Assembly: GCA_021779935.1 (NCBI GenBank) | Contig: JAJXZT010000013.1 | Location: 1 to 32,193 of the forward strand | Reading direction: 5' to 3' | From: Acidobacteriota bacterium | GTDB taxonomy: Bacteria > Acidobacteriota > Terriglobia > Terriglobales > Acidobacteriaceae | DNA: 32,193 nucleotides | In this document: piece after piece, positions 7,063 through 15,659 of the stretch | How the letters are laid out: every line of letters begins with the position of its first letter | Position numbering within the stretch: position 1 is the first letter of the stretch | Made by a program: the position numbers and the translations under genes | Notes under the pieces: model-generated | What the model was told of the DNA's origin: nothing | The model's database searches: none | What the model saw: only the letters and a program-made list of their open reading frames with translations

Positions 7063-7806
7063 TTATTCGGAGCCTTCCGATCGGTGTACCTCGCATCGCG
7101 GCCCGGGCATGTTCGTCACCGCCGGACGGTCGCAGAAGTCGCACTTCGCCGCCACCGCAAATGCCGTCGGAATATTTTTCGTCACCTCCGGGTTTTGCCG
7201 GATGTGTTCCGCCCTCACCTCGCTGGCCGTAAAGATTGCCACGAACGGAACGCCTGCTGCTGCCGCTTCCACCGCCGGCCTCCCGTGCGCCTCTTCGCGC
7301 TCCACCAGGCACATCACTCCCACCACTTCGAAGCCAAATTCGCGTGCCGCTTCAATCGCCTGGATCGTTGAAGCCCCCGTGGTGCAGACGTCGTCCATGA
7401 TCACTACTTTCGTGCCTTTTTGACGAAAGCCTTCGATGCGCTGTCCCATGCCGTGTTGCTTTTCCGCCTTCCGCACCAGGAAGCCGTGGATCAGAAACTC
7501 CTCGCCCGAGGCCTGTGTGTGCGCCGGTGCTCGCGTTTGCACTTCCTGGGCGCTCTGCATCGCCACGCTCACCACCAGTGGGTCCGCTCCCATCGTCAAC
7601 CCGCCAATCGCCTGCGGGTTCCAGCCTTGATGCCGGATCTCGTCGAGAAACACGCGTCCGCACAGACGTGCGCCTTCTGCGTGCAGCGTCGTCGTGCGGC
7701 AATCGATGTAGTAATCGCTGGTTCCGCCTGAAGAGAGTTTGAACTGGCCCAGGCGAAACGACTCTTTGGCGAGAAGGGAAAGCAACTGCTGGCGTGCGTC
7801 GGACAT
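7063..7806 (-). CDS. pyrE: orotate phosphoribosyltransferase-like protein with Cys/His tail
   Basis: 247 residues. The PRPP-binding motif VVIMDDVCTTGAS is at 134-146, the SGGTSDYYIDCR segment at 26-37 and the ADPLVVSVAM segment at about 74-83 match OPRT, which makes OMP from orotate and PRPP. The family is usually about 210-220 residues. The extra C-terminus (about 208-247) contains C222-x2-C225-x12-C238-x2-H241, which resembles a small zinc knuckle. ATG at 7804-7806 is the first residue of the conserved N-terminus; the ribosome-binding site is weak. It lies 62 nt behind the CPBP gene and may be in one leftward unit with uvrA. Confidence 0.88.
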   Translation of the reverse strand: MSDARQQLLSLLAKESFRLGQFKLSSGGTSDYYIDCRTTTLHAEGARLCGRVFLDEIRHQGWNPQAIGGLTMGADPLVVSVAMQSAQEVQTRAPAHTQASGEEFLIHGFLVRKAEKQHGMGQRIEGFRQKGTKVVIMDDVCTTGASTIQAIEAAREFGFEVVGVMCLVEREEAHGRPAVEAAAAGVPFVAIFTASEVRAEHIRQNPEVTKNIPTAFAVAAKCDFCDRPAVTNMPGPRCEVHRSEGSE

Positions 7807-7868
7807 GGGGCAAAAGATATCAGGTATGGGGCCGTACTTGCTAGTGTCCAGGGGGTCTCCCAGGAAAA

Positions 7869-9026
7869 CTACCGGGCCAGCTTTTCCATGTGCCGGAAGC
7901 CGTCCGTCGCCAGCATCGCCGCCGCGAACAGGGAAGCGTTATATCCCATGTGTACCAGAACTGATGCGGACACCGACTGGAAGCGCGCTCGCAGGAACGT
8001 CAGCACCATTCCCACGATGAACAGCATCAGCACCGGGGCCCACGCACGTCCCAGTTGCGCCGCGTGCGTCAGTGCGAACGCCCACGCCACGAACAGGAAC
8101 GACGACAGGAAGGCGAATCGTTGCGAAGCCTCCGCTGTGTCCAGGTTCGAATTTCGTATCCAGATCAGCACCACGAACAGCGCCAGCGGCGTCACCGCCC
8201 CCCAGAACGTCGGCATGGTGCGCGGTGCAAACGTCGCCCAGAAGACCGCCACCGGTGCAATCTCCGCACCCCGTATAAGCAGTCCCACGGTTGCGATAAT
8301 GCCCACCACCGCCGCGGCGATAAAGAAGTCCTTTGGTGCGAATTTCACCGCCACGCCCCAGATCAGAATCCCGGAGATCCAGCCGCTGACGTATAGCCGT
8401 CCGTCCAATGTTTTCAGCCGTTCGCTCAATTCCACGGTGAGTGCAGGGAAGAGCAGTCCACGGAAAAACAGTTCTTCCGCGAACGGCGCCACCAGCACGC
8501 CGAAGAAAGTCATCGCCCACGCGCTGGCTCCATTGCGGAAGTACTGATCGATCGGAAGCTGTTTGGGAATCGGCAGCACGCCCGATAGCACCTGGATGAA
8601 GATTGCCAGCAGCACTCCGCCGCCGAGGAAGAGCGCCCACCGCGAGCGCGGAAAGTGCCAATGCACGCCTTCAAAAAATGGGGTCCCGTAGTGCACGGAG
8701 ATCATCCGCACCACGAACCAGATTGTCAGTACATACGCCGCAAACTGCGCTGGTATCAGAATCAGCGGACTTCCGATCACCTGTTTGGGGTCCAGATGTC
8801 TGCTCGCCGCCGCCGCTCCGGCGATCATCGCCGCCAGGAATCCACAGAAGAACATCGCCAGTATCAGCACGATCACCGTGCGTGCCACGTCTCCCAGCGT
8901 CCACACTGGGAAACGTGGTCCAGCATCGGCAACCGGCGGTTGCGGCTCCACGGACGTGGTTAGTTCTTGAGGTTCAGCAGGAGCAGGAAGCTCAGCTCCC
9001 GCAAAAGGGTTTTCAGGCGTGGACAC
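7869..9026 (-). CDS. CPBP family intramembrane glutamic endopeptidase
   Basis: 385 residues. A proline-rich cytoplasmic N-terminus (1-40) is followed by about eight to ten hydrophobic segments. Motif 1 EELFFRG has Glu184-Glu185 and Arg189; motif 2 is FALTH (Phe317, His321); motif 3 is HMGYN (His359, Asn363). These are the active-site motifs of the Abi/CAAX protease and bacteriocin-processing family. Motifs 1 and 2 are separated by about 130 residues, far more than usual, with additional membrane segments between them. The start is GTG at 9024-9026 with GGAAAA just upstream. It lies 65 nt after uvrA. Substrate unknown. Confidence 0.9.
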   Translation of the reverse strand: MSTPENPFAGAELPAPAEPQELTTSVEPQPPVADAGPRFPVWTLGDVARTVIVLILAMFFCGFLAAMIAGAAAASRHLDPKQVIGSPLILIPAQFAAYVLTIWFVVRMISVHYGTPFFEGVHWHFPRSRWALFLGGGVLLAIFIQVLSGVLPIPKQLPIDQYFRNGASAWAMTFFGVLVAPFAEELFFRGLLFPALTVELSERLKTLDGRLYVSGWISGILIWGVAVKFAPKDFFIAAAVVGIIATVGLLIRGAEIAPVAVFWATFAPRTMPTFWGAVTPLALFVVLIWIRNSNLDTAEASQRFAFLSSFLFVAWAFALTHAAQLGRAWAPVLMLFIVGMVLTFLRARFQSVSASVLVHMGYNASLFAAAMLATDGFRHMEKLAR

Positions 9027-9091
9027 TTTTCCATTGTATCGGCTGATTGGATAATCACGAAAGGGGATCGCTTTTTGGGCTTTCCGGACGC

Positions 9092-11869
9092 TTACTTCAG
9101 CACTCCCGCCAATGCCTGTCCCGTGTAGCTTTTCTTTACGCGCGCCACCTGCTCGGGACTCCCCTGCGCCACGATGCGTCCGCCCTCCTCGCCGCCCTCC
9201 GGACCCAGGTCGATGATCCAGTCTGCGTTCCGAATCACGTCGAGGTTGTGTTCGATGATGATGATCGTGTTGCCCAGGTCGGTCAGCCGGTGCAGCACGT
9301 CCAGCAACCGGTTTACGTCTTCAAAGTGCAGCCCCGTCGTCGGCTCGTCCAGCAGGTAAACCGTGCGTCCCGTTTGCCGCTTGCTCAGTTCGCGCGCCAG
9401 CTTGATGCGCTGTGCCTCGCCGCCGCTCAGCGTCACGGAAGATTGGCCGAGGTGAATATATCCCAGCCCAACGTCCACCAGGGTTTGCAGCTTCTGTCGC
9501 GCCTGCGGAATGTTCTCCAGGATCGCCAGCGCCTCCGAGATGGGCGTGTCCAGCAGGTCCGCGATTGAGTGGCCCTTGTATCGTACCGCCAGCGTCTCGT
9601 GGTTATAGCGCTTCCCGCCGCACACTTCGCATTGCACGTACACGTCCGGCAGAAAATTCATCTCGATCCGCCGCTGTCCCTCGCCCTGGCACGCCTCGCA
9701 GCGCCCTCCCGACACGTTGAACGAGAAGCGTCCCGCCTTGTAACCGCGTTCGCGCGACTCCGGCAGCATCGAGTAGATTTCACGCATGTTCGTAAACACG
9801 CCCGTGTACGTCGCCGGGTTCGAGCGCGGCGTGCGGCCAATCGGGGATTGGTCAATGCGTATGACCTTGTCGATGTTCTCGACCCCCGTCATCGCCTTGT
9901 GCGCTCCCGGTTCCTGTCGTGACTTGTAGAGTTGCCGCGCCAGCGCGTTGTAGAGGATGTCATTGACAAGTGTCGATTTACCGGAGCCGGATACCCCCGT
10001 CACCACCGTCATTACACCCAGCGGGAAACTCACATCCACGCTCTTCAGATTATTTTCCCGCGCTCCCAGGATGGTGATTGAGTGTCCGTTCGTCTGCCGG
10101 CGTTCGTAGCGGATCGGAATTTTCTTCCTGCCCGAGATGTATTGCCCGGTCAGTGATTCTGCGCTCTCGCTGATTTCCGCCGGCGTCCCCGACGCCACCA
10201 GTTCGCCGCCGTGGCGTCCCGCTCCCGGCCCCAGGTCGATCACGTAATCCGCCCGCCGGATCGTCTCTTCGTCGTGCTCCACAATCAGCACCGTGTTGCC
10301 CAGGTCGCGTAGCGACTCCAGCGATTGCAGCAGCCTCTCATTGTCGCGGTGATGCAGTCCAATCGACGGCTCGTCCAGCACGTAGAGCACTCCGCGCAGC
10401 TTTGACCCGATCTGTGTCGCCAGCCGTATCCGTTGCCCCTCGCCGCCGCTCAGTGTTGCCGCCGAGCGATCCAGCGAGATGTATCCCAGCCCGACGTGAT
10501 TCAGGAAGCCGATCCGCTCCGCCACTTCCTTCACGATGCGTCCCGCGATTTTTTCCTCGCGTTCATTCAGCTTGATCTTCGTCACCGCTTCCACCGAGCG
10601 CGATACCGGCAGGGAAGTGAAATCGGCGATCGACATTCCATTGATCTTCACGCCCAGGCTCTCCGCCCGCAGCCGTTTACCATGGCACGCCTGACACGGT
10701 GTCGCCGACATGTAGTTCATCAGCCACTCGCGGTAGGTCTCGCTTGTCGCGTCTTCCAGGCTCTGCTTGTGGAAGGCCAGCACTCCGCGAAATCCGCTGC
10801 GCACGCGACCCTTCGTCGCCGCCCCATAGAGCAGCGTGTTTTGTTGCGCTCCCGTCAGTTGGTCAAACGGCTTGCTGATGTCGATCCCATTTTCTTCCGC
10901 GAATTTCTTCACCATCTGCTGCAAGTATGTGGAGCCGCTTCCCGGGCCCAACCCGCCGTCGAGCAGCGGCTTTGACCAGTCCACAATCACCTTTGCCGGA
11001 TCGAAGTCATACTTGCTGCCCAATCCGTTGCACTCCGGACACGCGCCATACACGCTGTTGAACGAGAATGATCGCGGTTCCAGTTGCGGCACGTTGATCC
11101 CGCACTCCGGACACGCCATTCGCGACGAATACAGGTGTTCTTCACCGCCCACCACGCTCACCACCACCAGGCCGCTACCCAGCTTCATGGCGATCTCCAC
11201 CGAGTTCGCCAGTCTGCGTTCGATGCCCGGCTTCACCAGCAGACGGTCCACCACCACTTCAATCGTGTGATTCTTGCGCTTGTCCAGCTTGATCGTCTCG
11301 TCGTCCGTGTTCAGCAGTTCACCGTCGATGCGGGCCCGCGAGAATCCATGTTGCGCCAGCTTTTCCAGTTCTTTCCGGAACTCGCCCTTGCGTCCGCGAA
11401 CAATCGGCGCCAGCAGCATCACCCGGTCTTCCGGTTTCAGTTCCATCACCCGCGTCACAATCTGGTCCGCCGACTGCCGCGTAATTTCCTTGCCGCAGTT
11501 CGGGCAATGCGGCACTCCAATCGATGAGTACAGCAGGCGCAGGTAGTCGTAGATTTCCGTGATCGTGCCGACCGTCGAGCGCGGGCTGCGCGAGGTCGTT
11601 TTCTGCTCAATGCTGATCGCCGGGCTCAGTCCGTCGATCGAGTCCACGTCCGGCCGTTCCATCTGGTCCAGGAACTGTCGCGCATAGGCCGACAGCGTCT
11701 CCACGTAACGCCGCTGGCCTTCCGCGTAGATTGTGTCGAAGGCAAGCGAGGACTTGCCTGATCCGCTCAGACCCGTGATGACCGTCAGTGTATTGCGGGG
11801 GATTTCGACGCTGATGTTCTTCAGATTGTGTTGCCGCGCGCCGCGTACCGAGATCCGAGTGATCGCCAT
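9092..11869 (-). CDS. uvrA: excinuclease ABC subunit UvrA
   Basis: 925 residues, close to the usual 940. UvrA recognises DNA damage in nucleotide excision repair with UvrB. Visible: Walker A GLSGSGKS (33-40), first zinc site C253/C256/C277/C280, ABC signature LSGGEGQ (473-479), second Walker A GVSGSGKS (625-632), second zinc site C724/C727/C747/C750 and a second LSGGEAQ signature followed by DEPTTGLH. All key motifs are present, so the protein should be active. ATG at 11867-11869 gives the conserved MAITRI-like N-terminus. A promoter lies at 12060-12089. Two leftward genes (CPBP protease, pyrE) follow closely. Confidence 0.98.
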   Translation of the reverse strand: MAITRISVRGARQHNLKNISVEIPRNTLTVITGLSGSGKSSLAFDTIYAEGQRRYVETLSAYARQFLDQMERPDVDSIDGLSPAISIEQKTTSRSPRSTVGTITEIYDYLRLLYSSIGVPHCPNCGKEITRQSADQIVTRVMELKPEDRVMLLAPIVRGRKGEFRKELEKLAQHGFSRARIDGELLNTDDETIKLDKRKNHTIEVVVDRLLVKPGIERRLANSVEIAMKLGSGLVVVSVVGGEEHLYSSRMACPECGINVPQLEPRSFSFNSVYGACPECNGLGSKYDFDPAKVIVDWSKPLLDGGLGPGSGSTYLQQMVKKFAEENGIDISKPFDQLTGAQQNTLLYGAATKGRVRSGFRGVLAFHKQSLEDATSETYREWLMNYMSATPCQACHGKRLRAESLGVKINGMSIADFTSLPVSRSVEAVTKIKLNEREEKIAGRIVKEVAERIGFLNHVGLGYISLDRSAATLSGGEGQRIRLATQIGSKLRGVLYVLDEPSIGLHHRDNERLLQSLESLRDLGNTVLIVEHDEETIRRADYVIDLGPGAGRHGGELVASGTPAEISESAESLTGQYISGRKKIPIRYERRQTNGHSITILGARENNLKSVDVSFPLGVMTVVTGVSGSGKSTLVNDILYNALARQLYKSRQEPGAHKAMTGVENIDKVIRIDQSPIGRTPRSNPATYTGVFTNMREIYSMLPESRERGYKAGRFSFNVSGGRCEACQGEGQRRIEMNFLPDVYVQCEVCGGKRYNHETLAVRYKGHSIADLLDTPISEALAILENIPQARQKLQTLVDVGLGYIHLGQSSVTLSGGEAQRIKLARELSKRQTGRTVYLLDEPTTGLHFEDVNRLLDVLHRLTDLGNTIIIIEHNLDVIRNADWIIDLGPEGGEEGGRIVAQGSPEQVARVKKSYTGQALAGVLK

Positions 11870-12041
11870 GCCCTACAGATATCCTGCCCTTTGTCTCCGC
11901 TTCGTGTCGTCGCCGGAGGAGCCGGCAGCTTGGCCCGAATCGGTCCGCCGGAAAGCTCTTCCCGCTTGTACCCATTAGGTAATGGTGCAGGTCCCAACGT
12001 AATGTGGCGCCCGCCCCCCTAGTGACGATAAAAGGATGGGA

Positions 12042-12063
12042 AGATATCTCGACTCAGGTATCT
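12042..12063 (-). promoter_or_regulatory. imperfect inverted repeat over the uvrA -10 region
   Basis: AGATATC (12042-12048) and GGTATCT (12057-12063) are inverted copies with one mismatch and an 8-nt spacer. The repeat overlaps the uvrA -10 box and the expected transcription start, an ideal place for a repressor such as a damage-response regulator. The factor is unknown. Confidence 0.45.
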
Positions 12064-12089
12064 TAGTTGGCAATAGCGTTAAGCGTCAA
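12060..12089 (-). promoter_or_regulatory. uvrA promoter
   Basis: On the leftward strand TTGACG (12084-12089) and TAAGAT (12060-12065) are separated by 18 nt, matching 5/6 and 4/6 positions of the sigma70 consensus. The predicted start near 12053 leaves a leader of about 180 nt before the uvrA ATG. Confidence 0.55.
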
Positions 12090-12192
12090 ACACGCGCATA
12101 AAAGTAAGTGCAACGCTGATTGTTAACGCGAGGCACGTTCGTCGCGGTCACGCAATGCTTGTAGAATTGGGGTTTAAAGGCTGGACTGAAAA

Positions 12193-12369
12193 TTGACTAC
12201 TCTTACTATGCTTTTGGCTCTCGTTGCTACCATCATTCTGGCGCTTGCCGCCGGCATTGGCGCCGGCTACGCGGTTATCATGGCCATCCTCTACGTATTT
12301 CATCCCAATCGCCCCACGAAGACCGCTACTCCCAAACTTATTCCCAGCCACAACGCTTCCGGCGATTAA
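12193..12369 (+). CDS. small single-pass membrane protein
   Basis: 58 residues from TTG 12193 (GGA about 7 nt upstream) or 53 from ATG 12208. One strong hydrophobic helix (LLALVATIILALAAGIGAGY, continuing AVIMAILYV) is followed by a short polar tail rich in Pro, Lys and Ser ending SGD. Too short for most gene callers. I recognise no family; the hydrophobicity and the small Gly/Ala-rich face suggest helix-helix packing. The antisense frame 12148-12351 and the +2 frame 12224-12433 are shadows. Confidence 0.6.
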   Translation: MTTLTMLLALVATIILALAAGIGAGYAVIMAILYVFHPNRPTKTATPKLIPSHNASGD

Positions 12370-12403
12370 TTCCGGCGCGCGCTTTCCTGAACTGAATTTG
12401 TTT

Positions 12404-12438
12404 CTTCTCCGTGTCTCTGCGCCTCGGTGGTGAATTCC
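12404..12438. repeat. degenerate CCGTG-type intergenic element
   Basis: The stretch reads as three loose copies of a 9-10 nt unit containing CCGTG, GCG and GGTG. Its style matches a dispersed type of intergenic sequence that I recall from many unrelated bacterial genomes, and it resembles 15836-15866. No coding function seen. Confidence 0.3.
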
Positions 12439-12451
12439 ATCTGAACGTGGA

Positions 12452-12477
12452 ACGGGCCCCCCTTTCGGAGGGCCCGT
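12452..12477 (-). terminator. terminator-like hairpin after transketolase
   Basis: ACGGGCCC (12452-12459) pairs with GGGCCCGT (12470-12477); CC/GG pairs continue inside after one mismatch, with a TTTC loop. It lies 31 nt beyond the transketolase stop. No long U tract, so a Rho-independent role is probable but not certain. Confidence 0.55.
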
Positions 12478-12507
12478 CAGGGCCGAGCTCGATCCGAATT
12501 TCTCGGA

Positions 12508-14562
12508 TTAGTGCTCGGTCACCACAAGTTCATTGTCACGCACACGGTCGCGCGCACGAACCAGTTCCAGCGCCTTGTGCGCAATGTGTTCTGCCGATAC
12601 CTCGAACTCCTTCACCAGCTCCCACGGCGCGCCCGAATCGCCGAAACGATCCTTCACGCCGATGTAGCCGGCCATCACCGGCAGCCGGTAGAACGCCGGG
12701 TCTTCCAGGATCAGCGCAGCCACGCGATATCCCAGTGCTCCGATCTGGTGTTCTTCCGCCGTCACCACGATGCTCGTGTCCTTTGCCGCCCGGACGATTG
12801 CTCTCCGGTCGATCGGCTTCATCGTGTGGATGTTCAGGATGCGTGTTTCCAGTCCGTAATCCTTCTTCAGGATCCACGCCGCACGCATTGCTTCCGGCAC
12901 CATCGGTCCGCACGCGATGATCGAGAGGTCTTCGTTTTCGTTCTCGTAATCCGATTCCAGCACCGTCTCGAACGCATCGATGAAGTTATCTTCTTCGCCG
13001 CGGAGCCGAATCACGTTGGCCTTGCCAAAGACGAACGGTGTCTTGTCCGTGCTCACCACCGGAGTCGCTTCACGCGCAAACCGTATGTATTTCGGCCCAA
13101 TGTGCTTGAACAGCAGGTACTCCGTTGCTTTCTTCGTCTCCACGGAATCGCATGGAACCACCACGCTCATATTCGGCATGCCGCACATCGGAAACAGGTC
13201 TTCCAGGGCTTGGTGGGTTGCGCCGTCCGGCCCCACACTCACGCCGCCGTGCGCGCCCGCGATCAGCACATTGAAATTCCCGTAGCAGATTGACACGCGA
13301 ATCTGGTCCAGGTTGCGTGCTGCCGCAAACGTCCCATACGTTCCGAACACCGGCAGCTTGCCTTCTTTCGCCAGTCCCGCGGCGGCCGCCGTTGCCGACT
13401 GTTCCGCGATGCCCATGCTCAGCCAGCGGTCCTTGCGTTCCGGGTGGGTCGTGTAGAAGTCGCTGATCGTGATTGAACCCGAAATGTCCAGCCCTAGGCA
13501 CACCACCCGCGGATCGTCGCCCTTTTCCGCCAGTGCCTTGCCGAACCCCTTGCGCGTCGGGTCCATCTTTACCTTCATCTTTTCCTGCGAGTTCCACCAG
13601 TAGTTATGCGAGAAATGCGGCATCTTCTGGTTCAACTTGTGGTCGATGTCGCGCTGATAGTCTTCCGCCAGCTTGAACATCTGCTCCACTGGAACCTTTT
13701 CTCGCACGCCCAGCTCGGCCAGGCCCTTCTCCATCTCTTCTTTATTGGGCGACTTCCCGTGCCAGCCGGCCACATTTTCCATGAAGCTGACGCCCTTGCC
13801 CTTCACCGTCGCGGCAATCACCACCGTCGGTTTGCCGTTGCGATCCGTACGAGCTTTCGTCAGTGTGTCAACGATCTGCTTCATGTTGTGACCGTCGATA
13901 TTGATCACGTTCCAGCCAAACGCCTTGTACTTGTCGACGATCGGCTCGATGTTCATCACGTCGCACGTCTTGCCGTCGATCTGCAACCCGTTGTTGTCCA
14001 GGATCGCCACCAGGTTATCGAGCTTGTAGTGGGCGGCTTCCATCGCCGCTTCCCATATCTGGCCTTCCTGCTGCTCGCCATCGCCCATAATGCAGAAGAC
14101 CGTGTAATCCTTCTTGTCGAGATGTGCGGCGATTGCGTTGCCCACCGCCACGCTCAATCCCTGTCCCAGCGATCCGCTTGAGACCTCCACGCCCGGCAGT
14201 TTTACCCAGTGCGGATGCCCCTGGAACGGCGACGACAACTTACGCAGCAGCGCCACTTCTTCTTTCGGCTCATAGAACCCCGCGAAGCCCAGCCCGATGT
14301 ACAGTGCCGGGGCCTTGTGTCCGCCCGACCAGATGATGCGGTCGCGCTCCGACCAGTGCGGGTTCTTCGGATCGTGTTGCGCCACCTTCAGGTACAGCGC
14401 CGCCACCATATCCATCATCGATAGCGTGCCGCCCGAGTGTCCGCTCCCAGCCGCGCACAGCGCCACCAGGTCGTAGCCGCGCATGATCGCGGCCTGTTCA
14501 ATCAGCTCTTGAACGGAATAGTCCTTGATGAGTCGGTTATTTTTCGAGTCGAGAATCGGCAT
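12508..14562 (-). CDS. tkt: transketolase
   Basis: 684 residues, full length with both thiamine-binding halves. Transfers two-carbon units in the non-oxidative pentose phosphate pathway. The TPP motif runs from GDG (160-162) to NN (190-191). The N-terminal half has the SGHSGGTLSMMD segment (about 40-51), the C-terminal half the catalytic Glu context MGIAEQSATAAAAGLA and the GTYGTFAAARNLDQIR segment. The HGGVSVGPDGATHQALED loop is typical. ATG at 14560-14562 has AGAGGA about 9 nt upstream. Flanked by unrelated genes; likely monocistronic and ended at 12452-12477. Confidence 0.96.
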   Translation of the reverse strand: MPILDSKNNRLIKDYSVQELIEQAAIMRGYDLVALCAAGSGHSGGTLSMMDMVAALYLKVAQHDPKNPHWSERDRIIWSGGHKAPALYIGLGFAGFYEPKEEVALLRKLSSPFQGHPHWVKLPGVEVSSGSLGQGLSVAVGNAIAAHLDKKDYTVFCIMGDGEQQEGQIWEAAMEAAHYKLDNLVAILDNNGLQIDGKTCDVMNIEPIVDKYKAFGWNVINIDGHNMKQIVDTLTKARTDRNGKPTVVIAATVKGKGVSFMENVAGWHGKSPNKEEMEKGLAELGVREKVPVEQMFKLAEDYQRDIDHKLNQKMPHFSHNYWWNSQEKMKVKMDPTRKGFGKALAEKGDDPRVVCLGLDISGSITISDFYTTHPERKDRWLSMGIAEQSATAAAAGLAKEGKLPVFGTYGTFAAARNLDQIRVSICYGNFNVLIAGAHGGVSVGPDGATHQALEDLFPMCGMPNMSVVVPCDSVETKKATEYLLFKHIGPKYIRFAREATPVVSTDKTPFVFGKANVIRLRGEEDNFIDAFETVLESDYENENEDLSIIACGPMVPEAMRAAWILKKDYGLETRILNIHTMKPIDRRAIVRAAKDTSIVVTAEEHQIGALGYRVAALILEDPAFYRLPVMAGYIGVKDRFGDSGAPWELVKEFEVSAEHIAHKALELVRARDRVRDNELVVTEH

Positions 14563-14722
14563 GATCGGAGTCCTCTCGCCAGGGCGCGTGCCACCCCGGA
14601 GTTGGTTTGTGCCCGGTGCCGATCCTCCACAACCCCACGGTACGCAAAAAACGCTGGAATCGGCGGGCCACCCAGCACCGATTGAGGCTATGTCGAGTCA
14701 TCGCTTGTCGCAGTGAGTCTCA

Positions 14723-14739
14723 TCACACGGGACGTGTGA
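14723..14739. promoter_or_regulatory. 17-bp perfect odd palindrome upstream of transketolase
   Basis: TCACACG (14723-14729) and CGTGTGA (14733-14739) flank GGA. It lies 161 nt upstream of the transketolase ATG, in the 281-nt gap 14563-14843, which otherwise holds no gene I trust. It looks like an operator for a dimeric regulator or a short hairpin. The CRP-type halves are in the opposite orientation, so a cAMP-CRP site is not claimed. Confidence 0.4.
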
Positions 14740-14843
14740 CGCAGCTACGTTTTACCTGATCCTTTCCTTCAGTCAGGCAAATCGGACCGAGCCCGCTTCA
14801 GGCCGGAATCTGTGCATATTGCTTGCGGCTTGTTAGCAGTGGC

Positions 14844-15659
14844 TTATTGCGGATTTTGCTGCTTCTGCTGCTTTTGCTGTTCCGCCCGTTGCTGTTCCAT
14901 CTGCCGCAGTTGCTCGAAAAGCTGTTGCGGAGTCCGTAACTGGTTCGGATTCTGTGTGGTGTCCGGCGTGACGGGCTGCTGTGGTGGAATCACCCGGTCC
15001 GGAGGCATGGTTCGCGGCTGCACCAGGGGTGGCGGAGACTGGAATCTCGGCTGCGGTTGCGGGCTCTCCTGCTCATCGTCCGGAGACTCCTCTTCTGTCT
15101 CCGCCGGTGGCTGCGCCGTCACAAACCCCGCTCTTGGCGCCGGAGTTGGTTCCGCCGTCATATTCGACCGCTGGGTCAGGATGACCTGCGTGACTGCGTT
15201 CGGATTTTCCGCCGAACCCAGGATGATGTAATCGAACTTCGAACCGCTCAGCAGCGAGGTCAGCACATCTTTCGGATCGCCCGGCCCAATGTGCAGAACC
15301 ACGCGATCATAGGCAGGCGTCGCATCGATCTCCGCTCCAGTCGCCCGCTTCACCGCCGCCAGCACGTCTCCCAGTGTTGAATTCGGCGCGTCAATCGTCA
15401 GCAACCCATTCTGGTAGGTCACCTTCGGTGGTACCGCCGGCATCTCCGCCAGCGTCTTGGGAGCCGGTGGTGCCGGCACTGGAGCAATCGCAAGTGTCGG
15501 CGCCGGTTTTGAAGCTTCTTTTTTTGCGGGAGCCTTGTGAAGTTTGCGCGCAACCGTTTTCTGCGTCTTTTTCCCCGTCACAGTAGATGGAGGCTGTGCC
15601 GAGGCCGCAACGGTTGCCAGCAGCATGACTGCAACGGCTTTTAGCGCAAGACGCAACAT
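14844..15659 (-). CDS. exported STN-like domain protein with Pro/Gln-rich tail
   Basis: 271 residues. N-terminal MLRLALKAVAVMLLATVAASAQ is a signal peptide (cleavage near ASA-QP). A Lys/Ala/Pro linker (28-75) leads to a compact alpha/beta domain at about 80-150, VTYQNGLLTIDAPNSTLGDV onward, whose layout (beta hairpin, LGDVLAAVKRATG helix, then VLHIGPGDPKDVLTSLLSG) fits the secretin/TonB short N-terminal (STN) domain. The tail 165-271 is Pro, Glu and Gln rich, ending in a QQ-rich stretch. No secretin channel follows, so it is a free-standing periplasmic STN protein. ATG at 15657-15659; the ribosome-binding site is weak. The plus-strand Cys-rich frame over the tail is an antisense shadow. Confidence 0.75.
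   Translation of the reverse strand: MLRLALKAVAVMLLATVAASAQPPSTVTGKKTQKTVARKLHKAPAKKEASKPAPTLAIAPVPAPPAPKTLAEMPAVPPKVTYQNGLLTIDAPNSTLGDVLAAVKRATGAEIDATPAYDRVVLHIGPGDPKDVLTSLLSGSKFDYIILGSAENPNAVTQVILTQRSNMTAEPTPAPRAGFVTAQPPAETEEESPDDEQESPQPQPRFQSPPPLVQPRTMPPDRVIPPQQPVTPDTTQNPNQLRTPQQLFEQLRQMEQQRAEQQKQQKQQNPQ

Larger units (their letters stand above)
11870..12192. other. divergent intergenic region of uvrA and a small membrane gene
   Basis: 323 nt without a gene that I trust. It carries the leftward uvrA promoter and inverted repeat at 12042-12089. TAGAAT at 12162-12167 could be the -10 of the rightward gene at 12193, but its -35 is poor. The 11870-12000 part shows no clear signal. Confidence 0.5.

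Noticed and set aside
14723-14739. cAMP-CRP site
   Set aside because: Half-sites are in inverted orientation (TCACA then TGTGA, spacing 7) compared with the CRP consensus TGTGA-N6-TCACA.
14812-15231. Cys-cluster protein on the plus strand
   Set aside because: Striking CC-rich pattern, but it is the reverse complement of CAG/CAA-type Gln codons in the exported STN-like protein; no ribosome-binding site or conserved pattern.
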